Source: Mytilus edulis
Lineage: Eukaryota > Mollusca > Bivalvia > Mytilida > Mytilidae
DNA: 64,000 bases
Assembly: GCF_963676685.1 (NCBI RefSeq)
Contig: NC_092350.1
Coordinates: 5,755,486-5,819,485 of the forward strand
Reading direction: 5' to 3'
Below the pieces are notes generated by a model, which saw only the letters and a program-made list of their open reading frames with translations, had not been told where the DNA came from and made no database searches. The position numbers were made by a program, and so were the translations under genes. Below are positions 1 through 12,800 of the stretch, one piece after another; position 1 is the first letter of the stretch, and each line of letters begins with the position of its first letter.

Positions 1-2
1 TA

Positions 3-2477
3 CAGACAGTCTACCCTCTCGGTCTAAATGATAATATCATGGGAATTTGTAATATATCTAGAACCAATTCCGTTAACATTTTGGATATAGTTTCTAAAAC
101 TGTTCGTAAAAAACGTTCTCACGTTCGTAGAACAAATCGCAATCAAAGAAAATTTCGGGCCAATCATACCAATATTTCGGACCTAATTTCTATTTCAAAA
201 AACAACGGCAGGCATTATCTGTTAACAAAACTCTGTTCATTACTGGTTAATAAGTTAAATAAAATTTTGGAGGATTGCAACACAATTTCATATAGCAGTC
301 CTAAGTATGAAATTGTTCAAATTATTATGGCATATTGTTATTCTAAATTATTTCCCAAAATTGATCGCCCTGAAGATCATATAAAACATTTTATTAAAAT
401 TAAGTATGTCAATAAAGGCTTTGATTTTGTAAATATTGCCGGTATATTTAACGACCATTCTGTTAAAGAACAAATTCCTGGATATTTTGACAATACTGAG
501 CTACCTCTTATTTGTTATATTTACAAGAAATCTACCCAGAAATTTGTGTTTAATTACAGTCAATTGTGTAAAGATGTTAATATCAGTGAAAATACACCTA
601 CTTCATGTAATTGCAGCAATTCCGAATATATTTATGGACCCATTTCCCATGTTATAACAGGAGATCTTAACACCGTTCAAGACCGAGAGTTAAAATCATT
701 CCTCAGTAAAGGGCCTAAATATCGTCCCCCGTCAATTATTAATTGGAATGAGTGTCGTAATATCATCCACGACTCACTCCATACTTACTGTATGAAATGG
801 ATAAAACGGGAAAAAGCTGATAAAAAATCTTTGGACTCTTTTTTTAATTCCGTAATGAAGATAGTTGATATACGTATTCAACATTTTAAAGAACATTTTA
901 CTATAAACAATAACCACAATAATCCTATTTCTCGTATCAAACATAAACTAAAAGAACTAGCCAAGGAATTTGTTTTTGTCCCGGCCGATAAAGCTGCTAA
1001 TAATATTATTATTGTTTGACGTAAATTTTACATTGAGGTTTTGAAAAAGGAAATCACCAATTCACCAACATTCCAACTGACTCCATTTTCAGAAAACGAA
1101 ATCTGTAACAAACATAAACTTTTAGCAACCGCTTTACAAGCAGAGCCAAATACAATGAAAGTCGCAACTATGTATTGGCTTCCGAAGCTACACAAAACCC
1201 CTTACAAATATAGATTTATTTCGTCTTCAAGCCATTGTTCAACTACTAAATTGTCTATTCTTCTTACCAGCACACTTGGTACAATTAAAAACCTGATAAT
1301 AAATTGTTCAAATAAGGCCTTCGAAAATAGTGGAATAAATTACTTTTGGAGTGTCAAGAACTCGTTGTAAGTACTTGATAAATTGCATGCTTATATTGGT
1401 GATTTTGAATCTGTTCAAAGTTTTGATTTTTCTACCCTGTATACCACATTGCCTCACATTCTCATTAAGAAAAAATTCACACACCTAATTAAATGGGCAT
1501 TCAAAAAATCAGAATGTGAATATATATGTTCAAACTCTTTTAGGTCATTTTTTAGTAGCAATAAACAAAAAAACTATGTTAATTGGACATGCTTTGATAC
1601 TATATATGCCCTTGAATTTTTACTAGATAACATTTTTGTTCGCTTTGGAGATTCCGTATATCGTCAGATTATCGGAATTCCAATGGGGACTAACTGTGCA
1701 CCACTTATTGCGGACCTGTTTTTGTATTGTTATGAGTTACAATTTATGACAAAAATAAGCAAAGACCCATCGAAACAACATCTGATAAATAAGTTTAATA
1801 ATACTTTTAGATATTTGGATGATATTTTGGCTCTCAATAATGACGACTTCAGTATGTATATTAATGAAATTTATCCTGTTGAACTTACTTTAAATAAAGC
1901 TAATACTAACAATGACCACTGCCCTTTTCTCGATCTTGATATCTTTATCACTAATGGAAAGCTGAATACTAAAATTTATGATAAAAGGGATGATTTTTCA
2001 TTTCCTATCGTTAATTATCCGTTTTTAGATGGTGACGTTCCCTTGTCACCATCTTACGGTGTTTATATATCTCAACTTGTACGATTCGCTCGTGTATGTA
2101 ACAATTTTTTAGATTTTAACGAGAGAAATTTATGTATTACTGAAAAATTATTACACCAGGGTTTTCGATATCACAAACTAGTCAAAACATTTACTAAATT
2201 TTATCATCGGTATAAAGACATCATTCGTAAATATAGCTCAACATGCAGACTCTTAATACGTTCAGGTATTTCACATCCAATTTTTTATGGAAATATTCTT
2301 TATAAAGCACAAAGGTGTCAGTATTCACCTCAGAAACTTACAAAACCTTTGAATAGACTTATTAAGAAGGGATATAATTATGATACTGTTGTCAAGTCAT
2401 TAAAGATTGCATATTTTGGCGTTAATATTGAGTCACTGATAAGGTCTTTGCATCGGAACTTAAGACATTTATTCTAA
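3..2477 (+). pseudogene. Reverse transcriptase ORF of copy A, with in-frame TGA and TAA
   Basis: One frame runs from before the window to 2477 and is interrupted only by TGA at 1017-1019 and TAA at 1368-1370. The N-terminal third is basic, with a conserved FVPADKAANNIIIV block just before the TGA. The RT core lies downstream: PTMYWLPKLHK-like block (about 1165-1200), motif A FDFSTLYTTLP (about 1423), motif B GIPMGTNCAPLIADLF (about 1675), motif C FRYLDDILAL (about 1807), then PFLDLDI and KIYDKRDDFSFPIVNYPFL. The product would copy element RNA into DNA. The TAA is private to this copy (copy B has GAA, Glu); the TGA is shared with copies B and C. Very close similarity to copy B indicates recent movement. 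Confidence 0.85.
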
Positions 2478-2827
2478 AAACAGTTGTTGGCATGACACGG
2501 GTTATGTTCTTCTCATATATGTTATGATGGTATGATACTAAACCCCTAACGGGAAGGATTGTGCCTGATGTTCATATGATGAAATCATAATATTTCAGTC
2601 AGTTTAATTGAAGTCTGGAGCTGGCATGTCAGTTAACTGCTAGTAGTCTGTTGTTATTTATGTATTATTGGTATTTTGTTTATTTTCTTTGGTTACATCT
2701 TCTGACATCAGACTCGGACTTCTCTTGAACTGAATTTTAATGTGCGTATTGTTATGCGTTTACTTTTCTACATTGGTTAGAGGTATAGGAGGAGGGTTGA
2801 GATCTCACAAACATGTTTAACCCCGCC

Positions 2828-3095
2828 GCATTTTTGCGCCTGTCCCAAGTCAGGAGCCGCTGGCCTTTGTTAGTCTTGTATTATTTTAATTTTAGTTTCT
2901 TGTGTACAATTTGGAAATAAGTATGGCGTTCATTATCGCTGGACTAGTATATATTTGTTTAGGGGCCAGCTGAAGGACGCCTCCGGGTGCGGGAATTTCT
3001 CGCTACATTGGAGACCTGTTGGTGACCCTCTGCTGTTGTTTTTTATTTGGTCGGGTTGTTGTCTCTTTGACACATTCCCCATTTCCATTCTCAAT
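2828..3095 (+). repeat. 3' tail module shared with free-standing repeats
   Basis: This segment starts near gcgcctgtcccaagtcagga and ends near cacattccccatttccat, passing through gacgcctccgggtgcggg. It is the 3' end of RT copies A and B. It also occurs without any RT at 14475-14715, 57055-57230 and, in part, at 14341-14470, 15850-15985, 55330-55475 and 56535-56685. It may be a SINE-like tail recognised by the RT, or a short repeat fused to the element. Confidence 0.7.
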
Positions 3096-3099
3096 TTTA

Positions 3100-3290
3100 T
3101 ATATGTTATATTTGTTATTCTCGTGGGATTTTGTCTATATGTGTTACATTTTAGTGTTATGTCGTTGTTCTCTTATATTTAATGCGTTTCCCTCGGTTTT
3201 AGTTTGTTATCCCGATTTTGTTTTTTGTCCATGGATTTATGAGTTTTGAACAGCGGTATACTACTGTTGCCTTTATTTATTTCGACTTTT
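3100..3290 (+). repeat. Dispersed repeat, family G
   Basis: About 190 bases (tttgttattctcgtgggatt ... gaacagcggtatactactgt) recur in reverse orientation at about 13540-13765, and a fragment recurs at 34440-34480. No coding capacity or terminal structure is visible. It abuts the end of copy A, so either order of insertion is possible. Confidence 0.7.
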
Positions 3291-3374
3291 GCATTTCATA
3301 TTTATATTCTCTGCCGTCTAATTGGTTTAGATTTTGTTACGACTGACTAACGATAAACGACAGTACATAGGCAA

Positions 3375-3560
3375 ATTTCATTAACATCAATTTCACGTGA
3401 ATTTCATCCCTAACGAGCTGATACGTGAAACTCATGTGAAATCAGTTTAGGTGAGTTTCACGTAAATATCATGTGAAATTCACGCGAATTTCACGTGAAA
3501 ATCACATGAATTTTGTCCACGTGAAAATCACAGGAATTTTGTTCACGTGAAATAGTGAAT
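3375..3560. repeat. Palindromic CACGTG-rich tandem repeat
   Basis: Irregular repeats of a short unit of the type tttcacgtgaaattcac. Because CACGTG is self-complementary, the array is close to palindromic throughout and could fold on itself. No gene is seen here. Confidence 0.7.
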
Positions 3561-3567
3561 CAATTAT

Positions 3568-3960
3568 TTGAACAGCGGGAAAAAAAACCTGCCATATTCC
3601 AGACTTTGTAAGGAAAACAGAGATGTCATATGGTTGTACACATCTTTGCGTTTAAGATTTTTGCCTAAATATTATTGTTCATGGCCTAATATGTCAAAAT
3701 GTTTATCACCTATTCAAACATGTTCAAGAACTTTGGTATTAAAACTTTGTTGTTTGTTAAATGAAAACTGGGAACTACGGTCACAACTGAAAAAGTAGAT
3801 TATATATAGTACTATTTGTTGAATATGTTGTTTTTGTTATTATTTTGCTTGTTGTTGTCATTTATATTATGTCGCTTACTATATTATATATTTTGTTGAT
3901 GCTATAGCATTATATTATATGCTGATTTGCAATAAACCTATTACAATTACAATTACTAGA
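3568..3960 (+). mobile_element. Possible 3' end of a non-LTR retrotransposon
   Basis: A 76-codon open frame (3568-3798) is followed by about 130 T-rich bases, an AATAAA signal (about 3929) and a short simple tail built on attaca. That layout resembles the 3' end of a truncated non-LTR element. No RT motif is visible, so the call is weak. Confidence 0.3.
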
Positions 3961-4282
3961 GCACAATTACGATGAGGCAATGGTACCTAGTCTTAACAAG
4001 TAACTAATACAATAGAACGGGAACCGTATAAGAGGTACCTGACTTGGGAAATGAAAATACTATTTACGTTTGGAGGACAGATATTTAACAGAGAATCGGG
4101 ATTCAAATAGACACAAGGCGTGCTCCTCGAATGTTTTCTTTATTCATTAGAAGCAGAGTTCATACAAAGCCTATCAGGATTATTGATTAAAAGCTAAATC
4201 AAATCTGTCACAACTAACGTAAAAAAGGCTTAAAAAGAATAAGGGCAGCCATATATCTGGACTTAGATCTAGAAAGTTTGTA

Positions 4283-4400
4283 CTTGTTTGGCACTATAAA
4301 TATTTTGATATGAGCGTTACTGATGAGTCTTGTGTAGACAAAACGTGCGTCTGGCGTACTAAAACATAATCCTGGTACCTTTGATAACTGTTTACAATTA
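4283..4400 (+). repeat. Short repeat fragment (SINE-like family K)
   Basis: This contains the family K core, in which gcgtctggcgtac follows a tgatgagtcttgtgtagac block and leads to cctggtacctttgataactg. Other copies lie at 5840-6245, 13100-13205, 34745-34930, 50285-50640 and 52355-52860. The family appears very abundant in this DNA. The remaining sequence between 3960 and 5840 shows no gene I can support. Confidence 0.75.
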
Positions 4401-4439
4401 AGGTTATTTGAGAACACATCTGTACGACAAAAGAGCATA

Positions 4440-5830
4440 TTTCAGCTGTTCAATTGTAACCTTCTCATTTCTTTAAAGCAACATTCCAGTAGCGCCATTC
4501 TGTTGGTTGATATATCTAGTAAGCTAGATTTTGTCAGTTTTGATAGATTTACCCATTTTGAATGTACCTTTAGATTCAGTATTTTGTAATTACATTTTTT
4601 CATGTGAAGTATGTATGTACTTGTTGATATCCCTTAGCTTGCATATGAAGTGTTGGTGCTAAAATGAGATCACGGATATGCTCCAATTGTAACCATTTCA
4701 AAATCCTTAAAAATTTATCATATGAACTGCGTCGTATAATAATCGACCTAAAGTATTGCACGTATGGTTGTACATGTGTAAGTGGTTAATTGAAAAATTA
4801 GAAATAAAAGATGAATTTGGTATATGCTGTAGGGTTATATCAACTCCATTTTCAAATAGTTACAAACTTTGCTTAGCTATTTTAGATAGACAAGACTGAC
4901 TGATATTTAAATTTTTGAAAATATAAAGAAAAGTCTTTTTCAATCTGATAATTTTTTTATATATTTTTATATAGACTTTTAAGTCTTCCAGTAATCAAGA
5001 TTTAATCTTGGCAATTCGTCACAACGTATTCTTTTGACCGGAGGTTTTCTGAAATTATAAAATTTTCTTATAATTTCAAATTCGTTAAAATACTAACTGT
5101 ATTAAAATGTTGAAACAGATGCGTTTATTATATTTAGATACGATAAAATGTCCGTAATAAAATAAACAAATATATGTTTTATAATATATACAGTTCTTTA
5201 AACAGCTACTACCAAATGAAACCACCTACACAAAGACATCCTGCAGTAAACTGTTGTCGCCCACTAATTCATGTCGTTTCTTTCTGACTCGTTGATTTGT
5301 TCTTCATATCGCCCATATTCATACAGGAATATATAAAACTGTTTTTTACGACATCACTGGGAAAAAATAATTCATTTTTTTTTCAGAGGCAGGAATTAAT
5401 TTATATGGTTTTTGAGGGCTTAATGGTATACAGATTTGTCATATTGTAGACTACTTTATCTCTCACAATATATATCGTTATATATCGTTATCTGACTAAA
5501 TATACTTACTGACTATCCGGATTAATGAATATATTTGGTTGTATATACTCCAGGCTTAATGTCCGACAATAAATTCCCGCAAACGTCTGTCGTTTTATCT
5601 CATTCAATTGATCTTAAATAAAAGACATCAGTTTAACAATTCATCATGTTTCTTCCTCAACGTGATGTTCCAAATATATAGAAAGTCACACTGGTAGATG
5701 AAGAGGGACGAAAGATACCAAGGATTCAAAATGTGGTCAAGAACTAACAATGCCATGGTAAAACTGATACTGACCAAAAGAAAGAAAAAAACATCTAGAT
5801 TTAAAACATAACTCAGAAAACTTAATAATG
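4440..5830. other. Gene-free AT-rich stretch
   Basis: No open frame of note, splice-consistent exon or terminal-repeat structure was recognised on either strand. The missing last exon(s) of the peroxidase gene could lie here or further left. I looked for the expected C-terminal peroxidase block on the minus strand and did not find it. Confidence 0.4.
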
Positions 5831-5839
5831 TTTTGAATA

Positions 5840-6245
5840 TACACTCGTCATAGATACCAGGATTAAATGTTGTATTTACGACAGACGCGCGTTTCGTCTA
5901 CAAAAGACTCTTCAGCTCGAGTTCAAAAAAGTTAAAAAGGCGAAAAATGTTCGACGTCGAAGAGCATTGAGGAACAAAATTCCTAAAAGTTTTGCCAAAT
6001 ACAGCTATAGTAATCTTTTCCTGAGGTAGACAAACCTTAGTATTTTTTGAAAATTCAGAAGTTTTGTCAACAATTAATTTATAAATATGACCATATCAAT
6101 GATAATTCATGTCGGCACAGAAGTAATGAATCTTTAGTGACAACCCCTTTCAGTGTACAAACTGAACTCATCCGATTGGAGTTTTACCGTGTGTACTTTT
6201 TGTGGAACTCATTATCCTATGCTATTAATATAGATTGTCGATCGG
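5840..6245 (-). repeat. SINE-like family K, degenerate copy
   Basis: The minus-strand copy is recognised by gacgcgcgtttcgtctacaa, agagcattgaggaacaaaat and gccaaatacagctatagtaa in order, which match the longer copy at 52355-52860. It is strongly diverged. Confidence 0.65.
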
Positions 6246-6309
6246 TATTTTAAAGGACAGGGTGTTTCTAAACAACGACTTCATCGAAGGTCGACCGCCT
6301 TGAGATGTA

Positions 6310-6420
6310 ATGTGGGAAAAAAGACCCCCCCCCCCCGAGTTTGAAAGACCATTGATGCAGAAACATATGAGAGATGTGGCATGCTTGCCAATGAGACAAC
6401 TACTAGGATCCCCAAAAGTT
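6310..6420 (-). repeat. Poly-C run and fragment of dispersed repeat family M
   Basis: A run of Cs at about 6335 is followed by gatgtggcatgcttgccaat and gagacaac. This is the terminal block of family M, better preserved at 52915-53140 and 32310-32560. Confidence 0.55.
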
Positions 6421-6647
6421 AAATATTTAGTGGATGTTATGAATAACTAATATTTCTATTTTTTGGTTCTAAGAATATTTTTCTTCAATAAATGAGGTAC
6501 TAAATGTAAATAACAGACAAATAAAACAGACAACAGAGGTTAACAGGTGATCTTAACACGTGAATAATTTCAAATACACACAACCTTTTTTGCAACTAAA
6601 TCAACTGAGGGAATGGTACTTCAGACAACTCATGGTCATTATCTTAC

Positions 6648-6820
6648 CTAGTGTAAAACCTGTCGCTGGGAATTTATTTTCGTAAAAGAATCTGTCTCCG
6701 TGTTTATAATTGAGGAACTGCAGAGCTATAAGACATCTGAATGTTGGTCCTAGGATAGATTCTCCTGATGCAGGTTTTTCTGATATTCCACCAACAAATA
6801 AATCAATATCATCAGGATGA
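6648..6820 (-). CDS. Peroxidase exon 10
   Basis: It codes for SHPDDIDLFVGGISEKPASG and then ILGPTFRCLIALQF and GDRFFYENKFPATGFT, as expected near the end of the domain. It ends at a gtaag donor in phase 1, so at least one more exon should exist to its left. Confidence 0.9.
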
Positions 6821-9800
6821 CTGCAAAATATATAGTTAGAAGTCGGTTATAAATGTTAATTAGGGTTATCAGTGTCCTGTGTTGTAATTCGTTAGTCTCA
6901 TTGAGGGGGGATATGACCTTTATCGGGACTCCGGGATCGGGTGTTTTTAAGCTCGGGATTTCGGGATTGACCCTTTCGGGATCCGGGAATTCTTTCTTCG
7001 AATTTCGGGACTTCGGGATGTCGTGTTTTTAAGCCCGGATTTCGGGATCAGGACCCCTCCTACCCTCCCTCCTCATTGTATTGCACATATAAAATATATC
7101 CAAACTATATCACGCATGTACTTTGGCAACAAATATTGTGCTTAAAAACGCACATTCACCCTAATGAGCAGAGTGTCCAACTATTTATTAGCATCTAACA
7201 GTATAAATACATTATAAGTTGTTATATGTAAAACAAATCAATGATTTATGTGAAAGTACAACATCATAATTTAACTATGGATTATATATATTCAACGTTT
7301 TCTTGTACATATTGCATGTGAAACTATTACCGATGAACATGCCTTCCATTTAGAAAATTTTGGTATTATATATAAGAACTTCTATTCCACGAGAAAATGT
7401 GGTAACAATCCAAAATACAATTTAGTGTAATGTTTTGCAAAATAGATCTCCGTCTAATATACCTGTATACTTCCGATAAAGCACGTGCAGTAGATTTGTC
7501 ATGATCAACCAGTCCACCATATGCATTACCAAAATGTTTCGCACGATACAGACCACAGTATTCTCTATATTCATTGTACCCAGCTATCCCATGATCGCGT
7601 CCACGTTGTGTATTGAGTGCACCAAGGTCAAATGCTTCCCCTGGTTGAACTTCAAACAGATGATTACGCATCTGGTCTGAAATAAATCGATCTGTTTTGT
7701 CCCCTAGTGTAGCAGACATCCACCTACCCATACGCTTGACGCCAAATTTATTTTCGGGATCACGTATTGTTTTGACATCAAAGGATTCATTCTGCATTAA
7801 AGATCTTCGAAGTTCCTTGAAATCATCACCTGATGCACCCACGTGGTTTCCTACTTGTGAATGTCCATATCGAAAAGCAGTGGCACCAAACTCATTGCGG
7901 GAGGATCCATCCAGATAAGGAGAATAGAAAGTTTGGTAGCCTTTAGAACTACTAGTTAGGCTAATTATGTTAGCATATTTTGGTCCAACCAGTGCGGTTA
8001 CAAATTCATTAAACACGATGTGTTGGTAGACTCCTGTCAGAATTTTTCTAGTTTCTTGAAACAACTTCTCATCTTTCCATTCAGTGTTCAAATCTGATAA
8101 TTTCTTTGCTATTCTGTTATGCTCTCTTACAAATATGATGTGAAACATCGCAAGTAATGGTACCTCAGAATGTCTTTTGTCACCTAAAATGAGTAATGTT
8201 TCTAGAATAAATTGGATGTTATGATTCTGAAATTATAAAAATGTCCGTCTGAAGTGTTTTGTTTTATACTTTTCCATTGCATACTTTATATTGCCATTTT
8301 TTAGCATCACTGAGTCATTTGTTGACTAAACGCGCATCTAGCGAACATAAAAGTAAGCTCTTTTTTTAAGTGTATTTGTTTTCAAGGTGATTTTTTTAAT
8401 AACGTTTTGGGAATAACATATGAGGAAACATGCATCTGCGTGAGCTGTTTAGGGTTGATCAGTACACAGTCACGTTCGACCGGATTCTGAATGTCTTATC
8501 TGGTACTCATGTACGGAACTTTATTCGCTCTCTGAATACTGTCGCTGATAAAGTCCTGCACTTTGATGACGTAATAGTCAATGAGGTTCTTCGTTTTATA
8601 TAACTGGAAAATTGTATTTACAATTTCCACTTCTGTAGAAAAAAAACCCTTTAAATGAGATCTTTCAATTAAACAGAAGGTATAGCAGTATAGATCTTAG
8701 AGAAATAAAAACAAAAATTGACTATAAAAACTATAAAATTGTAATGTTATGATTAAAGATTTAAAGTAATAGACACGTATCTGATGTTTGGTGTGCTTTT
8801 TCTTTTACAACTGTGTACGTATTTCATACCCGGATTCCAATCTTAACTTCTACCCCTAAGTAAAATAGTTTGAAGTTGGATAACAACATAAATGAACTAT
8901 AATGTATACCAGCAATGAAACACTTCCGTTTACACTCTTCAGGAGCACCAGGTGGCGTGTTTGGAAGTAAATCATTATCTCCAACCGCTAGCTCACCTGT
9001 AAGACAAAACGAAATGGTGTAGCTCATTGTTTGAGTAAATATATTAACATAAGTATAAACCTAGAATAAGAAATGTATATGTATATGACTTATTTTCTTT
9101 ATTCTTATAGAGGAAACCAACATTGCATTTGTCAAGTTGATTTTCGCGAAATACATGATATGTTGAAAAGTGAACAAATCATTATAGTCAGGTTTGTCTA
9201 AGAAAAAAAAGAGTACGCTTGTTTTTAGTGTCAAACTGAATTGCTAAAAAATGAGACATCGAATTAAAACTTTCCTAATCAAAATATAAAAGGATTTTTA
9301 CCATTTTCGTGTTTCCTTAGCTGGTCCAATCTCTCTTTACTGCTGCCATACACACTTGATAAATCTAGATATGATGTAATGACGTTCATTTGATTTCTCG
9401 GGCCTAACACAATAGAAATTAATTTGTTAGATAATTATAATGTTCACATCATTCTTATGAATTGGATTCTTGTATTCCTCTTCGTTTTTATTACAATAGT
9501 ATATTTAATTAGTTTATTAATCGATTTTTTATTAACATATTCATTCAGTTGATAGGCACACAATATTATGGTGTAAATCTAAGCTTCTGGGATAATACAA
9601 GTTTCCTACAAACATCTGGTCTGCCAACAACTTCAAAGTCTAAAACTAAACACATTCCTATCACGGGAAATATACAATTTAAACGAACACAAGGTAGAAT
9701 TATTAATTCGAAATTTACCCTTGCAATGCGATTATATTTAGACACTGTCTATACAAACTATCCAGTGAAATTTCAGTTTGCTATGCTTAGATTTGTAATA

Positions 9801-12800
9801 CTCTGTTAATATCGTGCTGGACAAACTTTTACATTTTCTAAATTAAGCATAGATATGTAACATAACTTGATTAATTATTTGCTATTTGAAGTCTAGTGAC
9901 TAATATTGCATCCTCATCTAGAACAATTATATGCTGATACAGCGATATAATTCCAGTTTTGATCAAACCGAGTCTCTGAGTCGGCTTTTGTTTTCTTCAT
10001 CACCACATTAAAGAGCATAACTTCGAGCCAACCGATGGGTGAACACTAACTGTGGTCTCCTAGACTAATAAGACAAGCATGCATCTTAAAGACAATCGAA
10101 GTGAACAAACTTCAACGAAACGATTGACCAAACCGAATGATAAAGAAATCGATGTAGTGATATCAGTTGTCATTTGTACATACCAGGGGAGCATCCAGGT
10201 GACGAGGCAGGCAGTGAGCGAACAAAATGCATGCACGTGAACTTAAACTCATCTTTTGGTGTAGAAAATGAAAAACATTCATCCCTAAAAATTAAAGCAA
10301 AACATAATGCCATATTCTCTCCAAACACATATCAAATTTCAATCTAAAATTGTATTGAAGTGTCCATCAAAATAACTTTCTTCCTAAATGATGAAACATA
10401 TAAATAGAAAAAAAATATCGATAAACAATCAAACCATTGAAAGATAGCATTCTTAAAGTTCAGATTGATGGTTCATGATCGAAAGTTCCATGAAGTACTT
10501 AATGATATTTTCCGTACTTACTGACATTTTACGTACTTTTAAAATGACACTTTACGTACTTAATGATATCTTACGTTATTTTACGTACTTAATGCTATTT
10601 TACGAACTTAATGATATTTTACGTACTTAATGATTTTTTACGTACTTAATGATACTTTACATCATAAATATCTTACAAAATTATCTATTCAATTATTTTA
10701 TCGTTTTGATATTTTCTGTCTTAAAAACAATGTGAATAAAAAAATTAACTGGGTTGAATAATTTTTCATTTGTTGTCCATTGAATGTTTTTGTTCAAATT
10801 CATGGAAATATTAATGACATACCGTACCTTTTGACTGGTTCGTTTCCGTTACAACAAGAAATACTTGTACCATCTGGCTCTAAAACAAAACCACATTAAT
10901 AGAAGGATCAGTTGCTCTGTCAGCTTGATTTTTGAATACATCATCAAAGCTCTAAATAAAAGCCGGAATAATCATTTGTGTTCTCTTATGACGAATAAAA
11001 TACTCTAATTCATATTAAAAAAAAAACGTATTTATAACAGTCAATGCTGATAGTAGGTATAACAAATGGATACCGTTTCAGTTAGATATCTCATAAAACA
11101 AACCTCAAAATATACATACAAATACAAAGAATAAAAGTGACAGTGATTTTTTCCTTTATATCAATAGGCTTGACATAAATTAAATCATTTCACAAAAATA
11201 TCAGAGAATAGTGTATATCATTATAATCAATAAGTATCTGTTGCATGTAGAATATTATAAACACGTTAGATGATTCTTTAATGTATACGAAAAAAAGTAC
11301 AGTGAAACAGAACATTTGCATTAATATTGTAAATTGGTTTTAACGTACAGTTTGCGTATTTTCTAATGCAGAATTCTCATGAAAAATGTATCTTAAATAA
11401 TGGAAACCTGAAAATATCGGTGTTGCTACAATATCATGGTCAACAAACTGTCCGAAGTGTGTCAATGCCACTGTGAATCTGTTGCTTTGAGGTGCAGATT
11501 GTTCACTTTTCAACACAGCATTAGAGATCACACGGGGACTTTTTAAAACCTCTCCATTCTTCCCTTTTATGCGTGGAACAGAACCAAAATTATTAGCTGT
11601 AAATATACGTTAATACCCGGATGAACATTTGGCAGTGAATACTAAGTATCTGAATACAAATAAAATCACCAGAGGTTTGAAATGTTGGTTTAAACCAAGA
11701 CTACGATGTTTTTTTTTACATTTTATTGATCTGAAGATAGTGCTTAAAAGGGAAATTCTTTGGGTTTTTTCTCAGTTCTGCAGAAATCGGGTTTTAATTT
11801 CGGATCATTGATAGTATCCGACTAACATATTAACTCCTTGAAAAATCGACGAAGATTAAAGGATTGTCGACTAAATGGTTTTCAATTTATTAAAGTTACT
11901 GTCTTTTAAAAAACCCAACAACCCCTTCTTTCTTCTTTCTTCAGACAGTTCAATATTTTTAGCAACAGGGAAAAGAGAATATAGTTGAAAGAAGTTAAAG
12001 CAAAGAAATAATTTTATTCAAATTTAACATCAACTTACGGTCCCCATACGTTGGTTCCAAAAATCTGGATTGTGGAGTAAAAGCTGCACCCGTAAGTTTG
12101 TTCTGTAGGTTATTACATGTACCGTCTATAGTCCGATAGGAGGCGTCTTTATCACAGGAAATTTGTTCGCGCTCATCACAAAACGACTCGACCGCTTTTT
12201 CGACAAGATCATAAATAGCTGTCGGTTGTACTGCAGGTGCCCGCATTTTCCGTAAACTACAATATTAACACACCAATTTTACTATATCATATAAACATTT
12301 CTATAGGGATGTTCGATGTCTTCGATGGCAAACCATTTAAAAAAATAAACTATTAAGTTTCTATCATAATATACAGTAAACCTAATTTAATTGTGTAGGC
12401 TAACAGTAAATCTGCTCCTTGGTAGGGATATGTCTCTTTGATACTTTTCCCGTGTCCATTCTCATTTTTATTAAATTGTCTAATTAAGAACGTTATTTTT
12501 TCGTTGGATTTGTTTCCCATTTTTCCTACAATTTCTACCTTTTCGTAGATGACTTTTGTAATTATTGAAGGTCAAACAATGACATATAAATGCTTGTAGA
12601 ATCGCCCTTTGGACATTCACTGATGTTTTATTGGTAATAAGTTTTGATATGTATGATTTTAACAATTTTTTAATCTCATAAATGCGTGCATGATTGATTA
12701 GCAATGTAACAGCTATGGACGCTGATGTTAAAAACTATTGGTAACCTTACTCGTTACAAACCAGTTAAATCATATCGTGCATTAGCTTAAAAAAATCCGT

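Larger units (their letters stand above)
1..3095 (+). mobile_element. Penelope-like retroelement, copy A (5' end outside window)
   Basis: This is a retroelement with one long reading frame (to 2477) and about 600 bases of 3' untranslated sequence. The same 3' region is present in copy B (minus strand, 44775-47985), which fixes the right end at about 3095, just after the segment reading cattccccatttccattc. The left end is not in the window, because the frame is already open at base 3. No terminal repeats are visible. The RT motif set (FDFSTLYTTLP, GIPMGTNCAPL, RYLDDIL) resembles Penelope-like RTs; no GIY-YIG endonuclease motif is seen at the C-terminus. The Penelope assignment is inference. 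Confidence 0.75.

Noticed and set aside
3360..3560. Repeats with regular spacing that might suggest a CRISPR array
   Set aside because: The repeats are short, imperfect and contiguous, with no uniform unique spacers, and the DNA is clearly animal.
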